From contig JAKQTB010000011.1 in NCBI GenBank assembly GCA_029569495.1, forward strand, positions 1-53,644: a DNA stretch of 53,644 nucleotides. The letters are read 5' to 3'. The DNA is from Pseudomonadota bacterium (GTDB lineage: Bacteria > Pseudomonadota > Gammaproteobacteria > Burkholderiales > Methylophilaceae). Position numbers and translations under genes: made by a program. Below the pieces are notes generated by a model. The model searched no databases and was not told the DNA's origin. It worked only from the letters and a program-made list of their open reading frames with translations. Shown in pieces: positions 52,169-53,644 of this stretch (within the stretch, counting starts at the first letter, position 1; each line of letters begins with the position of its first letter).

Positions 52169-52942
52169 TTATGATGAAGCCTGCAACGCCAAAATGACAG
52201 GCGTATGGTCTGATGGGCGCTCTAATTTGCGCGGATTTTTATCAATATAAGCCGCAGTGCATTTTGCCTTGAGCGCATCGCTTACTAAAATATGGTCAAT
52301 CCGCATTCCGAAATTGCGTCTAAACCCCATCATACGATAATCCCACCAACTAAAGCTTTTTTCGGGTTGCTCAAATAGCCTAAAGCTGTCATGCAAGCCT
52401 AAAGCAATTAGTTGTTGAAAAGCCTCACGTTCAGGCGGTGAAACCAACACTTGCCCCACCCAAGCAGCTGGGTCATGGCAATCACGGTCTTCAGGCGCAA
52501 TGTTGTAATCGCCCAGCAATACTAAATTCGGATATTTTTTTAGCTCATCCGCAAGCCAAGCATTGAGCGCCTTTAGCCAACGCATTTTATATGCGTATTT
52601 ATCAGAATCCACCGCTTGGCCATTCACTACGTAAACGCACACCACGCGCACCCCGTTAATGGTGGCAGAGATCACGCGCTTTTGTTCATCCTCAAAATTG
52701 GCAATGCCATATTCAACATCGCTCATGGCATGCTTACTTAAAATCGCCACGCCGTTATAAGTTTTTTGCCCGCTGTGAATCGCGTGGTAACCCGCCGCTT
52801 TCAAGTTATCGTACGGAAACTTACTGTCTTCTTGCTTGGTTTCTTGCAGGCAAAGCACATCAATCGGGTTGTCGCGCAGCCAATCCAGCACGTGTGGCAG
52901 GCGCACGTTGAGTGAATTCACATTCCAAGTAGCGAGTTTCAC
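52169..52942 (-). CDS. xthA: Exodeoxyribonuclease III / AP endonuclease
   Basis: A 257-residue EEP-fold nuclease acting at abasic sites. Motifs are LATWNVNSLNVRLPHVLDWL, CLQETKQED (metal Glu), LLGDYNIAPEDRDCHDP (Asp/Asn), the MGFRRNFGMRIDHILVSD segment and the C-terminal PSDHTPVILAL with Asp-His. Length is typical. Confidence 0.95.
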   Translation of the reverse strand: MKLATWNVNSLNVRLPHVLDWLRDNPIDVLCLQETKQEDSKFPYDNLKAAGYHAIHSGQKTYNGVAILSKHAMSDVEYGIANFEDEQKRVISATINGVRVVCVYVVNGQAVDSDKYAYKMRWLKALNAWLADELKKYPNLVLLGDYNIAPEDRDCHDPAAWVGQVLVSPPEREAFQQLIALGLHDSFRLFEQPEKSFSWWDYRMMGFRRNFGMRIDHILVSDALKAKCTAAYIDKNPRKLERPSDHTPVILALQASS

Positions 52943-52988
52943 GGTGAATTTCCTAGAAAAATTTAAGCCATTTTAGCACGCTAAAAAG

Positions 52989-53627
52989 TTAGCGCGGCTT
53001 TAACAACCACACATGCTCGGTGGCTGGATGTTGACCTTTTAAGCCATCGGGTATCGTCTCACTTGCTAACAAATTAACATCGTAAGCGGCTTGGTAATGC
53101 TGCAATACTTCACGCGCGCAGATTGAAAAAGGCGGCCCCGCATGCACGGCTTGGTCATACTCAAAGCAAATCAGCAATTGCGGCGCATGGTTGGTGAGCG
53201 TCATTAAATGCGCGCTATATTGCTGGCGTATCTGATCAGGCAAAGCCACCAAAGCTGCACGGTCATAAATGGCATCCACATTGCCCAGCATGGCAGCGCT
53301 CACGTTAAAAATATCACCCACAAAAATATCTATATTGGGTGCGCTGTAAAGCGTGATTTCACCTATTTGTTGAATGGCAGGTTTAAGTTGCAATTGCGCA
53401 AATAAAGCCTCAATCGCAATCTCGCTTAATTCTGCTCCAGCCACTTTATAACCTTGTGAAAGCAACCAAGCAATATCCAATGTTTTACCACAAAGCGGTA
53501 AAAAAATGCGTGCGCCTTGCTTTAGATGGAGCGCGGTTAAGTGTTTAACCAGAAATGGATTAGCCTCAGGCAAATGAAAACCAATTTGATTTTCTTGCCA
53601 CCTTTGATGCCAAAAGTCGTGGTGCAT
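52989..53627 (-). CDS. tpm: Thiopurine S-methyltransferase family protein
   Basis: A 212-residue SAM-dependent methyltransferase with the TPMT opening FWHQRWQENQIGFHLPEANP, LPLCGKTLDIAWLLSQGYKV (SAM loop) and AGAELSEIAIEALF. In bacteria the family detoxifies tellurite or selenite or methylates thiopurines; the natural substrate here is unknown. It starts near the window end; the region to its right is outside the sequence. Confidence 0.93.
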   Translation of the reverse strand: MHHDFWHQRWQENQIGFHLPEANPFLVKHLTALHLKQGARIFLPLCGKTLDIAWLLSQGYKVAGAELSEIAIEALFAQLQLKPAIQQIGEITLYSAPNIDIFVGDIFNVSAAMLGNVDAIYDRAALVALPDQIRQQYSAHLMTLTNHAPQLLICFEYDQAVHAGPPFSICAREVLQHYQAAYDVNLLASETIPDGLKGQHPATEHVWLLKPR

Positions 53628-53644
53628 ATAGACTACAGTTTAGG

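Overview
The window looks like a chromosomal segment of a beta-proteobacterium, most likely a methylotroph-type relative in or near the Methylophilaceae. The evidence for this is gene content and order: xerC-DUF484-dapF, metK / SAH riboswitch / ahcY / holin-like / metF, smg-dprA-LysM / def-fmt-htpX-rsmB-DUF4390-ntrYX, and zapB-like-zapA followed by 6S RNA. GC content appears moderate (mid-40s by eye). No methylotrophy enzyme is present, so the family assignment is inference.

Layout. (1) Positions 1-9645: one tightly overlapping operon for an MSHA-like type IV pilus or type II secretion-like machine. It holds a secretin C-terminus, a TPR protein, an assembly ATPase, an inner-membrane platform protein, three PilM/N-, PilO- and PilP/MshK-like subunits and two unusual large prepilin-like proteins. 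moeB follows, translationally coupled. (2) 10.4-15.2 kb: a stomatin/NfeD pair, a photolyase-like flavoprotein whose two domains appear circularly permuted, and a LemA/GIDE membrane pair with an EF-hand. (3) 15.2-23.0 kb: valS, a rhodanese-TusA sulfur relay pair, tRNA-Phe, the cobTSC cobamide tail operon, zapB-like-zapA from a probably leaderless promoter, 6S RNA, and an EVE-domain gene. (4) 23.08-24.53 kb: a complete IS3-family (IS150-like) element. It carries a 3-bp target duplication and sits exactly in the loop of what was a bidirectional terminator. (5) 24.5-35.9 kb: a beta-propeller lipoprotein, ilvA, rpiA, small orphan genes, an iron-trafficking protein, dgkA, a ZnuD-like TonB receptor with a small Cys/His protein, sodB, and xerC-DUF484-dapF. 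(6) 36.3-40.4 kb: the SAM/methyl cycle (metK, SAH riboswitch with a visible terminator platform, ahcY, a small membrane protein, metF). (7) 40.6-52.0 kb: smg, dprA, a LysM protein, def, fmt, htpX, rsmB, DUF4390 and ntrY/ntrX. (8) 52.2-53.6 kb: xthA and a thiopurine methyltransferase-like gene.

Through the second half of the window (from 11.9 kb) eight copies of a roughly 65-bp intergenic palindrome recur. The arms co-vary and the asymmetric loop occurs in both orientations relative to the flanks. Copies lie in divergent, tandem and convergent intergenic regions alike. This repeat family and the permuted photolyase are the two most unusual observations.
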